Origin: Pseudomonas sp. SJZ079
GTDB taxonomy: Bacteria; Pseudomonadota; Gammaproteobacteria; Pseudomonadales; Pseudomonadaceae
Direction of reading: 5' to 3'
NCBI RefSeq assembly: GCF_007993865.1
Contig: NZ_VIUH01000025.1
Coordinates: 1-64,000 of the forward strand
Length of the DNA: 64,000 bases
Position 1 is the first letter of the stretch, and each line of letters begins with the position of its first letter. Position numbers and translations under genes: made by a program. The notes under the pieces were generated by a model, which had not been told where the DNA came from, made no database searches, and worked only from the letters and a program-made list of their open reading frames with translations. Shown here one piece after another: positions 44,447-52,256 of this stretch.

Positions 44447-45349
44447 TCAGGCGTTCAGGGATTGATGTTGTGCTTCCAGCTTTTCAGCCAGACTGGGTTT
44501 GCCCGATTGCTGCGGGGCAGATTTAGTGAGCGGTTGATCAGTGCTGCTTTCAGCGGGGAAGAACTCTTCGACGATTGCGCCGACGTCTTCCTCGCTGTCC
44601 TCGAATGCTCCGTTGCCAAAACCACGTCGTGCCGCCTCATCCAGCGCAACCTGATCGAAGCCCGCCCCTTGCCGTTGTGCATCAAGATCTTTGGCAGCAC
44701 GCAGCGCCTCGGCCATATCCATGCCGCCGCGTACGGTCAGGTCGACGTAGAAGATCGGTGTGCCATGGCTCTGCCGAGTCGACTTGCCACGCAGCCGCAA
44801 TTCCAGCGGGAGGCAAGCCAGCCGATTGCCGGAAATGGCCTGGAAGTAATGCAGTCGTGCGGCCAGGGTGCGGATGCTGTTGAAACCGGTGGTGCGAAAC
44901 ACAAAGCTGCCTAGCGGATCGTCATCACCAATCAGCACATTCAGCCGGCCATAAGGTTTGCAGGCACCGCCCTTGGCCAGGGGACAGGCATCCGGGGACG
45001 GGCAGGGCAGCGATTGCATGCCGTCCTGGGTAACTCGCTTGCAGGTCTCGCCGTTGCCCACGCACAACGGCCGGCCGGACTGTCGATCAAACAGCGTGTA
45101 GTCAGCGCGAAAGTTCAACTCCGGTTCGTTGAACAGCAGCCGCACCGGGATGCTGCGTAGTTTGTCTTCCTGACTTTTACGCAGCTCATCATTAAGTGGA
45201 TGCAGCAGCCAGCCGTCCTTGCCTTGCACCTGGGAGGTGATGGTGAATTGATCATCTTTCTCCGGCAGGCGTTTGCCGTTCTTCTCGACGACCTTGCCAA
45301 TCGAAATCCGCCCGAGCACCGGGGGGGTGATTGCTAGACCTTTGAGCAT
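44447..45349 (-). CDS. Recombination-directionality-factor-like protein
   Basis: 300-aa protein beginning MLKGLAITPPVLGRISIGKV, the family start often annotated as 'hydrolase or metal-binding protein' or recombination directionality factor. It contains Cys-rich zinc-like stretches (PLCVGNGETCKRV, LPCPSPDACPLAKGGACKPYG). AGGAG precedes the ATG at 45349; the open frame upstream is not used. It lies between yqaJ and radC in the island's recombination operon. A role in element excision or recombination is possible but not shown. Confidence 0.7.
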   Translation of the reverse strand: MLKGLAITPPVLGRISIGKVVEKNGKRLPEKDDQFTITSQVQGKDGWLLHPLNDELRKSQEDKLRSIPVRLLFNEPELNFRADYTLFDRQSGRPLCVGNGETCKRVTQDGMQSLPCPSPDACPLAKGGACKPYGRLNVLIGDDDPLGSFVFRTTGFNSIRTLAARLHYFQAISGNRLACLPLELRLRGKSTRQSHGTPIFYVDLTVRGGMDMAEALRAAKDLDAQRQGAGFDQVALDEAARRGFGNGAFEDSEEDVGAIVEEFFPAESSTDQPLTKSAPQQSGKPSLAEKLEAQHQSLNA

Positions 45350-45365
45350 GGTGGTTCTCCTGCAA

Positions 45366-45409
45366 ACGAAAAAAGGCCAGCCACGCAGCGTTAACTGCAT
45401 GGGCTGGCC
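45366..45409 (-). terminator. Terminator-like hairpin after the YqaJ gene
   Basis: On the minus strand GGCCAGCC and GGCTGGCC pair across an 18-19-base loop and are followed by TTTTTT. It lies between the yqaJ stop and the next gene's start, so it may attenuate rather than end the operon. Confidence 0.75.
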
Positions 45410-45434
45410 AAGGGGGGATTGGTTGTTAGGGGCA

Positions 45435-46439
45435 TCAGCCGATCAGGAAGCGTCGGCTGCCTTCCTTGAGCTTGGTGTAGCGAACCTGCAGGTAGGGCTT
45501 GTCCTTCAGCATGCGTTCGACATCGAGTACGTTGCTGTCCTTGGACTTCTTCCAACTGATAAAGCCGTGGCTGAACTCCGCGCGGGTGGCGTCACCCATT
45601 GCCTGTTGCAGCATCTGCTTGAGCTGGGCTTCGCGTGTTTCTTTTTCGCTGATGGATTGGCGCACAGCCTTGAGTTCCAGGTACGCCGCTGCCAAGCCAG
45701 CGCGGCCACTGAAGTCGACGGTTTGGCCGTTGTCCTCCGGATAGAGCGCACGCAGTGCCATTTCAGCCGACGCTGAGCCATCAGCAGGTGGTGGTGTGTC
45801 GGTCTCGACGTAGTACCAGAACTTACGCTCCAGCTCGATCAGGCGAGCAATCATCTGTTCGTCCCGTTCGATGCGGTGGATTTCCAGCGTTTGACCGCCC
45901 AGCAGCACCGCTACATCCGCTGCCTGCTTGCCGGTGACGGCGAGCTGGTGCATTACCTGCAGTTGCACATACTCCGGCACGCCATCCTTCCAGAGGCGTG
46001 CCCCGTTTATGCCGGCGGTCTTGCATTCGAGGATCTGCACATCGTCGGCCCCGATCACCTCGCGGTCGATGTTGGCCAGCATCCACGACAGCTCCGGATC
46101 AGGGTGCTGCAGCACGGCGTTGATGCGCCGCACGCGGTTGCTGGTGCGCTTGCTGTAATGCCAGGCCACGACCGGCTCCAGCACATTGCCCCAGTACGCC
46201 GGGCTTTCCTCATCATGGGGATCTAGCTTGGGGAGGGTGGTGTCACGGCCAGTCTTCTCCAGCCACAGTTCAAGCTGGGATTTATATGGATTTAGGCCCA
46301 CCGCAGCGCCGGCATCCGAACTGCCGATGCCTTGCTTGCGCACGGCCAGCCAGTCTTCACGCGGCAGTTCTTTAGTGTTGACCAGACGCAGGGCAGGGCG
46401 AGGCTTGGCGGTGGTGCTAGTCAGGTTTTTGGCTTTCAT
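45435..46439 (-). CDS. YqaJ-family viral recombinase/exonuclease
   Basis: 334-aa lambda-exonuclease-like protein. RKQGIGSSDAGAAVGLNPYKS is the YqaJ N-terminal signature; the nuclease core follows with GNVLEPVVAWHY (Glu), MLANIDREV (Asp) and VQILECKTAG (ExK) at about residues 95-160. The C-terminal third is a coiled coil. Such enzymes resect DNA ends for annealing-type recombination. The ATG at 46439 has AAGGTGA upstream. The neighbours (DUF932, directionality-factor-like, RadC) form the usual plasmid/island recombination set, but no single-strand annealing protein is seen. Confidence 0.88.
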   Translation of the reverse strand: MKAKNLTSTTAKPRPALRLVNTKELPREDWLAVRKQGIGSSDAGAAVGLNPYKSQLELWLEKTGRDTTLPKLDPHDEESPAYWGNVLEPVVAWHYSKRTSNRVRRINAVLQHPDPELSWMLANIDREVIGADDVQILECKTAGINGARLWKDGVPEYVQLQVMHQLAVTGKQAADVAVLLGGQTLEIHRIERDEQMIARLIELERKFWYYVETDTPPPADGSASAEMALRALYPEDNGQTVDFSGRAGLAAAYLELKAVRQSISEKETREAQLKQMLQQAMGDATRAEFSHGFISWKKSKDSNVLDVERMLKDKPYLQVRYTKLKEGSRRFLIG

Positions 46440-46457
46440 ATGGGTCACCTTGCGGAC

Positions 46458-46494
46458 ATAAAAACGCCCGAGCAGCACGAGGCTGACCGGGCGT
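46458..46494 (-). terminator. Terminator-like hairpin after the DUF932 gene
   Basis: On the minus strand ACGCCCG and CGGGCGT pair across a 17-base loop, followed by TTTTA. It lies in the 80-bp gap between the DUF932 and YqaJ genes. Confidence 0.7.
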
Positions 46495-46519
46495 AATTGG
46501 GAGTGAGGAAGTAGGGTGG

Positions 46520-47488
46520 TTAGGCGGCGAGTTGCAGAGCTGCATCTAGCGCGCGTTGCTTGATCTGCGCACCCTGGCCGAACCAGGCCGAGTCCATGCG
46601 GTACTCATTACTGCGAGCTCGGCGTTCGTGGTCGACGTATTCGGTTACGGCGTTGAGCAGTCCCCAGGCGGTACCGCGTGCCGACTCCAGATTGGCACCG
46701 CGACCTTGCCCTTCGTACAGCGCCTGCACCTTACGCAGGGCGCGCTCGTTGGGAAGTTGCTCGGGCAGTTGGCTGTTTGGGCTGACTTCACACATCACGT
46801 TCATGAAGAAGCCCATAGCTTCATGCCACTGCACCTTGCGCTCAGCCAGCATGCGCATGCGGTACATGAACTCGTCCCATTGCGAGACGGCGATGCCCAA
46901 TTGTTTCTTCACCGCCTGGGGATCGAAGCGCGTGTTGTGCGGCACCTTGATCGCGCGGCTGGTGCCATCCAGCGCAATGCTCAAGGTGTTGTTGCAGACC
47001 ACGCGCACAGTGGTAGGGGTGGCAGTAGTGGCCAGGGTGCCGTCGCAGGAGGTCGCCAGCAGCAGATAGCCATTGACCTGGTCATTGGCTTTCAATGCAG
47101 TGGCTTGGCCGGTTCGGGCCAAAGCCCAGAACTTACGACCACCTTTCAATACGCCAGCGGTTTCCAGCTCGTAGCCAGAGACCTCGGTGAGATCCCGGTA
47201 GAACTCCAGGACCTCACGCGGCTGCACGGTGTGGTAGCGCTTTGAGACCACTGACAGAGGAGCCTTGGTATCCGAGCGGAACAGCACCTTCTGTTCCGGG
47301 AAGGAGTGAATGGTGCCCAGGTGACCGACCGCGTCCGCCTTGAAGTGGACCGGGCTTTCCTGGATCTGCCAGTCCATACCGGCTTCACGTTGCCAGACTT
47401 CGATGGGCTGTTTCTGAGTAAGTTGATTGCCGAGGCCATGCCAGGGAGTTGCGCCAACGTAAGCCATTTGTTCGATTTGATGAGCCAT
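46520..47488 (-). CDS. DUF932 (phage/plasmid-like) protein
   Basis: 322-aa protein of the DUF932 family: YVGATPWHGLGNQL near the start, VSKRYHTVQPREVLEFYRDL, GGRKFWALARTG, VRVVCNNTLSIAL, and a C-terminal GTAWGLLNAVTEYVDHERR. The family is common on plasmids and islands next to YqaJ and RadC; its function is unknown. The ATG at 47488 has AAGGAAT upstream; the longer frame to 47542 is unlikely. It is the first recognisable gene of the minus-strand recombination operon. Confidence 0.88.
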   Translation of the reverse strand: MAHQIEQMAYVGATPWHGLGNQLTQKQPIEVWQREAGMDWQIQESPVHFKADAVGHLGTIHSFPEQKVLFRSDTKAPLSVVSKRYHTVQPREVLEFYRDLTEVSGYELETAGVLKGGRKFWALARTGQATALKANDQVNGYLLLATSCDGTLATTATPTTVRVVCNNTLSIALDGTSRAIKVPHNTRFDPQAVKKQLGIAVSQWDEFMYRMRMLAERKVQWHEAMGFFMNVMCEVSPNSQLPEQLPNERALRKVQALYEGQGRGANLESARGTAWGLLNAVTEYVDHERRARSNEYRMDSAWFGQGAQIKQRALDAALQLAA

Positions 47489-47577
47489 GGTTGTGATTCC
47501 TTTAGGTGCAGGCCGGCATAAGCGCTGCGCGATGCGCAGCACTGGCCGAAGAGGATTTTGGGGAGTGTTAAGTCGGG

Positions 47578-47907
47578 TCAGACAGGCAGGTTGAAGCGGT
47601 GGTTACAGGCCAGGCAGAGGTTATTTGCCAGCACGTGTCGATCGAGCTTGTCGCCGAGCTGAGCGCCAAGCGCGCAACCGCCGACGCCACCGACCAGCCC
47701 GCCGAGGATGGCGCCAGATATTGAACCGAGGGTGATGCCAAACGGGCCGGCAAAAGCGCCAACAGTGGCACCGATCTGGCCGCCAGCTAAAGCGGCGCTG
47801 GCACCACGAGCAGCGCCTCCCACGGCACCGACGGCAGCAGCGATCTTCATGGCCCGGTGGAAAGACGCGATTTTGGGTGAGTTACAGCGAGGACACTGCA
47901 ATGACAT
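47578..47907 (-). CDS. Glycine-zipper protein with zinc-ribbon ends
   Basis: 109-aa protein with a CPRC pair at the N terminus and a CLAC pair at the C terminus that could form one zinc ribbon. Between them is a long Gly/Ala-rich segment with glycine-zipper spacing (GAVGGAARGASAALAGGQIG and GAILGGLVGGVGGCALG). The segment could insert into membranes. I chose ATG 47907 because GGAG lies nine bases upstream. Function unknown; it precedes the DUF932 gene by 90 bp on the same strand. Confidence 0.75.
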   Translation of the reverse strand: MSLQCPRCNSPKIASFHRAMKIAAAVGAVGGAARGASAALAGGQIGATVGAFAGPFGITLGSISGAILGGLVGGVGGCALGAQLGDKLDRHVLANNLCLACNHRFNLPV

Positions 47908-48047
47908 GGTTTGAAACTCCATGGTGGGGATGTCATAGCGGTGATGTAGGACTGAGATTTTTTGGAGTCGAAAACGACTATTCCTTTAGCGATAGAGATG
48001 GGCTGATTTTGCGCAAGGTGTTGATGGGAGTCGTTGATTTCGCTGAT

Positions 48048-48749
48048 TCATGGATTTGGCAGGCTGATCGCCTGAATTACCTCGGGCGAATCGTGCTTCA
48101 CATTGCCAACAGCCTTGGTCACCGGATACCAGGTGAAGGCGGCAGCGGGTAATCCTTGGTTCTGCGCCAATTCTTCCGCTTCAACGGAGCTTAGCGCTGG
48201 GTCTATCCAGCGGCGGGCCGCATCTGGTGCGAGCACCACGGGCTGCCGGTCATGAATAGTCAGCATTTCTCCATCGCTGGCCTGGGTGATGATGACCACA
48301 CCATCGCCTTCTCTCTCCTCGCCATCGTCTATTGGAAATTGCCCCAGCGCAGCAAAGAACAGCGGCGCACCGCTTTTGAGCTTGATGAAGTAAGGCTGTT
48401 TCTTCTTCGGGTCGGCTTCATCCTTTACCCATTCGTACCAGCCATCAGCCATGACCAGAGCGCGATGCGGCCAGATTGATCTGAAGTATTTGCCGCTGGC
48501 CACCGTCTCTACCCGGGCGTTGATTGCCGGCGGCAAGTTGGGCTTGGCCCAGTGCGGAGCCCAACCCCACCGGATTGCACCCAAGTGGATCCCGCGAGTC
48601 TCGCCGTAGAGCATGTGCACCTTGGTGCTCGGCGCCACGTTGTAGCGGGCGAGGGGGACGTTGTCGTATCCGCTGATCACGTCCTGCTCTGCGTTCAGCT
48701 CGGCCAGATAGTCCGCCAGGCCTTGGTATTGGGCGAAACGTCCGCACAT
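48048..48749 (-). CDS. SOS-response-associated peptidase (SRAP/YedK/HMCES)
   Basis: 233-aa SRAP protein. After Met removal the catalytic Cys2 (MCGRFAQY) becomes N-terminal and crosslinks to abasic sites in single-stranded DNA. Other active-site stretches are ARYNVAPST (Asn), MADGWYEW (Glu) and TIHDRQPVVL (His). It shields abasic sites during replication. It is divergent from umuDC, with a LexA-like box 61 bp upstream of its start, so both sides may be damage-induced. Confidence 0.93.
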   Translation of the reverse strand: MCGRFAQYQGLADYLAELNAEQDVISGYDNVPLARYNVAPSTKVHMLYGETRGIHLGAIRWGWAPHWAKPNLPPAINARVETVASGKYFRSIWPHRALVMADGWYEWVKDEADPKKKQPYFIKLKSGAPLFFAALGQFPIDDGEEREGDGVVIITQASDGEMLTIHDRQPVVLAPDAARRWIDPALSSVEAEELAQNQGLPAAAFTWYPVTKAVGNVKHDSPEVIQAISLPNP

Positions 48750-48809
48750 GGTTGCCTCCTTCTATCGCTCTCCTGAGCATGGCATTGACCGTAAGCCTGT
48801 CAATTGTTT

Positions 48810-48829
48810 TACTGTTTATCCATCCAGTA
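48810..48829. promoter_or_regulatory. LexA (SOS) box between SRAP and umuDC
   Basis: TACTGTTTATCCATCCAGTA fits the consensus TACTGT-N8-ACAGTA with a single substitution in the core (CCAG for ACAG). It lies 23 bp before the umuD ATG and 61 bp before the divergent SRAP start, so it could control both. Confidence 0.88.
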
Positions 48830-48851
48830 TTGTTTTGCAGGTATCTCCTCC

Positions 48852-49289
48852 ATGGCCAGCGCGACCATTCTCGGCCCCGTGGGCAGCTCCGCTATCGAGC
48901 TGCCCTTTTTTTCCTCTCGCGTTCCTGCGGGCTTTCCCAGTCCGGCACAAGACCATTTGGAGCAAAAGCTCTCCCTCGATGAGCTGCTGGAAATTGATGC
49001 ACCGCACACGTTCTTGGTGCGGGCCGACGGCGAGAGCATGGTAGGCGCCGGCATTTTTGATGGGGATGTGTTGGTGGTGAGTCGGGCGTTGCAGGCGAGC
49101 AGTGGCGATATCGTCATCGCGGCGATCAATGGCGACACGTTCGTCAAACGCCTCAATATGGACGGTAAGCTGATCGTGCTGCGATCGGAGAACCCCACGT
49201 TCGCGCCGCGCTTCATCATGGAAGGCGATGAGCTGCTGATCTGGGGCGTGGTCACGGCCAGCATTCGCCGGCACCACTGCCATGCCTGA
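48852..49289 (+). CDS. umuD: UmuD-like S24 peptidase (DNA polymerase V subunit)
   Basis: 145-aa UmuD/RumA-type protein. The self-cleavage region has the Ala-Gly pair in VPAGFPSPAQDHLE (about residues 23-36); the Ser nucleophile is in DGESMVGAGI and the Lys in GDTFVKRL. RecA filaments trigger cleavage to UmuD', which joins UmuC. The ATG at 48852 gives the usual length; the upstream in-frame ATG lies inside the SOS-box promoter. There is no strong ribosome-binding site. The stop overlaps umuC by 8 bp. Confidence 0.9.
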   Translation: MASATILGPVGSSAIELPFFSSRVPAGFPSPAQDHLEQKLSLDELLEIDAPHTFLVRADGESMVGAGIFDGDVLVVSRALQASSGDIVIAAINGDTFVKRLNMDGKLIVLRSENPTFAPRFIMEGDELLIWGVVTASIRRHHCHA

Positions 49290-50556
49290 ACCCGCCATTG
49301 CGTTGATCGACTGCAACAGCTTCTACGCCAGTTGCGAGCGAGTGTTTCGGCCTGACCTGTTGCGCACACCCATTGTCGTGCTCTCCAACAACGACGGCTG
49401 TGTGATCGCCCGTTCCGCTGACGCCAAGCCCTTCGTGAAGATGGGCGAGCCGTACTTCCAGATCAAGCACAAGCTCCGTCAGCACGGCATTGTCGCGTTC
49501 TCCAGCAACTACGCGTTGTATGGCGACCTGAGCGAGCGGGTGATGGCAGTGATAGAAGGCATGGTGCCGACAGTGGAGGTGTACAGCATTGACGAAGCGT
49601 TCGCCGATATCACGGGCATGCCCGGTTCGCTGGAACAGCTCGGCCGGCAGATCCGCGCCCAGGTCCTGCAACACACCGGTATCCCGACCGGCGTAGGCAT
49701 AGCCACCACTAAAACCCTGGCCAAGCTGGCCAACCATGCGGCCAAGCGCTGGCAGGGACAGACTGGAGGTGTGGTGGATATTCGTGATCCGGCACGACGC
49801 GACCGGCTGTTGCAGCGGATGGACGTGAGTGAGGTGTGGGGTATTGGCCGAAAGATGACAGAGCATCTGGCCGGTATGAATATCCGCACGGCTTGGGACT
49901 TGGCTCAAGCAGATACCTGGATGTTGCGTAAGAACTTCAGCGTGCTGATCGAGAAAACCGTCAGGGAGTTACGCGGTACGCCATGCCTGGAGATGGAGGA
50001 GGCCGCACCGGCGAAGAAGGAGATCTGCTGTAGCCGCATGTTCGGCAAACGCTTGCGCGAGCTACCGTCGATTCGCGAGGCAGTGGCCACCTACGCGGCA
50101 CGGGCCTGCGAGAAGCTTCGTGCTCAGCACTCGGTATGCAAACAGATCCGCGTGAGCATCCGCACCGGCATGTTCAACCCGGAGGAAGCCAAGTACGCCA
50201 AGGGCGTGATGTGCGAACTGCCATATCCCACCGACGACACCCGCCTGATCACCAAGGCCGCCTTGGCCGGCCTGGAGCGTGTCTATCGGGACGGATTCGC
50301 CTACAGCAAAGCCGAGGTGCTGCTGCTCGGCCTATGCCAGCGTAACCAATGCACCGGAGACTTGTTCGCACCCATGCAGCCGGCCGAGGCCAGCCAGGTG
50401 ATGGACGTACTCGACCAGATCAACAGCAAGTGGGGCAGGGGCACGATCCGTCCGGGCCGCGTGCAGCTGGCGCCGGACTGGGGGATGCGGCGGGAGATGA
50501 TGAGCCAGAGCTACACGACGAGATTGGATCAGTTGTGGCGGGTGAGCGCTCGATAG
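49282..50556 (+). CDS. umuC: UmuC-like Y-family DNA polymerase
   Basis: 424-aa error-prone polymerase V catalytic subunit. The metal-binding residues are the Asp in LIDCNSFYASCE (residue 10) and the DE in VYSIDEAFADIT (about residues 101-102). SNNDGCVIARS is the finger motif, and a C-terminal little-finger region ends near MSQSYTTRLDQLW. It performs translesion synthesis with UmuD'. It overlaps umuD by 8 bp. Plasmid and island umuDC pairs (rulAB, rumAB) are common cargo and raise mutation under stress. Confidence 0.93.
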   Translation: MPEPAIALIDCNSFYASCERVFRPDLLRTPIVVLSNNDGCVIARSADAKPFVKMGEPYFQIKHKLRQHGIVAFSSNYALYGDLSERVMAVIEGMVPTVEVYSIDEAFADITGMPGSLEQLGRQIRAQVLQHTGIPTGVGIATTKTLAKLANHAAKRWQGQTGGVVDIRDPARRDRLLQRMDVSEVWGIGRKMTEHLAGMNIRTAWDLAQADTWMLRKNFSVLIEKTVRELRGTPCLEMEEAAPAKKEICCSRMFGKRLRELPSIREAVATYAARACEKLRAQHSVCKQIRVSIRTGMFNPEEAKYAKGVMCELPYPTDDTRLITKAALAGLERVYRDGFAYSKAEVLLLGLCQRNQCTGDLFAPMQPAEASQVMDVLDQINSKWGRGTIRPGRVQLAPDWGMRREMMSQSYTTRLDQLWRVSAR

Positions 50557-50576
50557 TGGCGTGATAGGCTGAAAAC

Positions 50577-50759
50577 GGCCGATTCTGTTGAAAAAGTCGT
50601 TTTGCCCGAACCGCCCAATAGTGACCTATGAAAACCACTTTTCTGTGCGTCGTTACGTGAAATCTGAGCCCAAACCTCTGCCGAATTTTAAGATTTCAAT
50701 CTCAGGCGCCAACTTTTACGTCGTGGTAACCAAGGCCGACTTTTTCAACAGAATCGGCC
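50577..50759. mobile_element. 183-bp MITE-like element with 23-bp terminal inverted repeats
   Basis: The terminal 23 bases (50577-50599 and 50737-50759) are exact inverted copies beginning GGCCGATTCTGTTGAAAAAG. The interior has no transposase and no supportable gene. The ends resemble those of IS elements with TTGTTGAAAAAGTC-type termini. No clear target duplication is visible (flanks ..GAAAAC and AAAAGC..). It lies just after umuC. Confidence 0.75.
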
Positions 50760-50833
50760 AAAAGCGGACTGTCCAGCGCTAGCTCAGAAAATGCCCATTG
50801 AGGCTTGAAGGTATATACGAAGTTAGGTGCGAT

Positions 50834-52009
50834 TCATAAATCTTCTGGATCAATCCCGCCAACAGTCCCCAGACATACCAGTCCAGCACGCATCGGCAGG
50901 ATAAAGCGCTCCTGCCACTGCGCCTTTGTAAAAACTGACTCGTCGTATGGTGCCGGCATGGCCACCAACCATGCCGGCTCAACGTCTACTATAGGCCGCG
51001 CATCCACATGCGCTGTGATCGGCACCGGGCACCAGACCAAGTCTTCACCCTTGCAGCCGAAGGCATGCATAATTCTCCGGCACCGCATATTCGGACATGA
51101 GAACCGCTGCACATGGATCGTTCCCGTGTGTCCGTAGGCGCGCTCGGGGTAAAGATCAAAGCCTACAGGCAACCCATACTTCTCACCGGCAGCCGCGATA
51201 ACGCCCAGATAGCGGCGTAGATAGGTAAATGCCCCGGAGGTGCTGACAGCTTTCCCCTTGTGCTTTGTAGAGGTTCTGGACACCGAAACGTAGGTCGGCC
51301 TCAGATCGCCACGAATGCGGTTGGGCAGCAGCACTACGCCTACTGGCAACAACCAAGGCTTGCCGCACTTACAATCCACCTTCACCGCGATAGGCCTTGC
51401 CGGCGTGCTCGCGAGCTCAGTTCGGTCATTGAAAAACGCCTCTCCCGTGCATACGGCTTGAGCAATATCGGCAGCCTGCGTTTCACTGTCCGCCTCAAAC
51501 ACGGGGTTGTTTTGAAGCAGCTCCACTCCCAGGTGGCCGGTACTAGAGCCATGGCCAAATATCCAGAGGGTAGGCACCCCGGAAGTGGATCGCTGATTCG
51601 TGCGTTCATAGGTGAGCTGGGCGCTTTGCTTGGTCAGCTGTACCTCGATTGCCAGCTCGGGACTAAAGGCCGACTTACCGACCAGCACATCCGCCCGCCA
51701 ATCATCCCGGCCAGCTTCAAGCTCTGCGGGGATGCCCAGCTCTAGGAGCCTAGAATAGATCGCAAGCTTCCTCGCTGTGTGAGCGGGGCTTTCCTTGCTG
51801 GCATAGCCCTCGGGAGCCTCGCCGGGAAAGTGGGAGAAGAAACGGGTCACACCTCCATTCCAGCGAACGGTCTTGGCAATGGCAGGCAGCTTCGTATCAG
51901 GCATGAGCACCTTGCGTGCCCTGGAAAGTTTCTTGAGCTCACTCCATTCCTGATCGGAGAGAAACGCCCCAATAATGCGTTTGCCGTCCATAAAAGCCGA
52001 ACACGCCAT
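50834..52009 (-). CDS. Competence protein CoiA-like nuclease
   Basis: 391-aa CoiA-family protein. The central nuclease core reads AGRDDWRADVLVG then LAIEVQLTKQS (about residues 100-135), with the RxD...ExQ pattern of this PD-(D/E)XK branch, followed by ERTNQRSTSGVPTLWIFG. The N-terminal part has HFPGEAPEGYASKESPAHTARKLAIY; the C-terminal part has Cys pairs (CKCGKPW, CPNMRCRR). CoiA acts in DNA uptake in Gram-positives; island homologues are of unknown role. A short broken relative is at 32345. Confidence 0.82.
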   Translation of the reverse strand: MACSAFMDGKRIIGAFLSDQEWSELKKLSRARKVLMPDTKLPAIAKTVRWNGGVTRFFSHFPGEAPEGYASKESPAHTARKLAIYSRLLELGIPAELEAGRDDWRADVLVGKSAFSPELAIEVQLTKQSAQLTYERTNQRSTSGVPTLWIFGHGSSTGHLGVELLQNNPVFEADSETQAADIAQAVCTGEAFFNDRTELASTPARPIAVKVDCKCGKPWLLPVGVVLLPNRIRGDLRPTYVSVSRTSTKHKGKAVSTSGAFTYLRRYLGVIAAAGEKYGLPVGFDLYPERAYGHTGTIHVQRFSCPNMRCRRIMHAFGCKGEDLVWCPVPITAHVDARPIVDVEPAWLVAMPAPYDESVFTKAQWQERFILPMRAGLVCLGTVGGIDPEDL

Positions 52010-52256
52010 CTCTGCCCTCAGTCCTGAATATCAGCTGCGGGGGAAACTATCCCTGAGTTGCGCCTGATTTTGTAGACACCCAATGACAGCTCCTGGCCGA
52101 CTTCTGTCCGTCACGACGGGCCGCACGGGTCGACTCCGGCCTGTCACGGCGGGCAACTACCGGCCAAAAGCTGCCTGTCGCGACAGGCCGAAGTCGACCC
52201 AGAGCGGCCGGTCGTAGAGCGACGGGCCGGTGAAGACCCGCCGCAAACGGCGTTGC
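52010..52256. repeat. GC-rich intergenic region with a 19-bp inverted repeat
   Basis: No gene. GGGTCGACTCCGGCCTGTC (52127-52145) and GACAGGCCGAAGTCGACCC (52182-52200) are inverted copies with one mismatch. Inside lies the exact palindrome GCCTGTCGCGACAGGC (52173-52188). Several further CTGTC/CGACGGG variants occur between 52100 and 52230. It may be a mobile-element remnant or terminator region after the Hsp70 operon. Confidence 0.6.
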
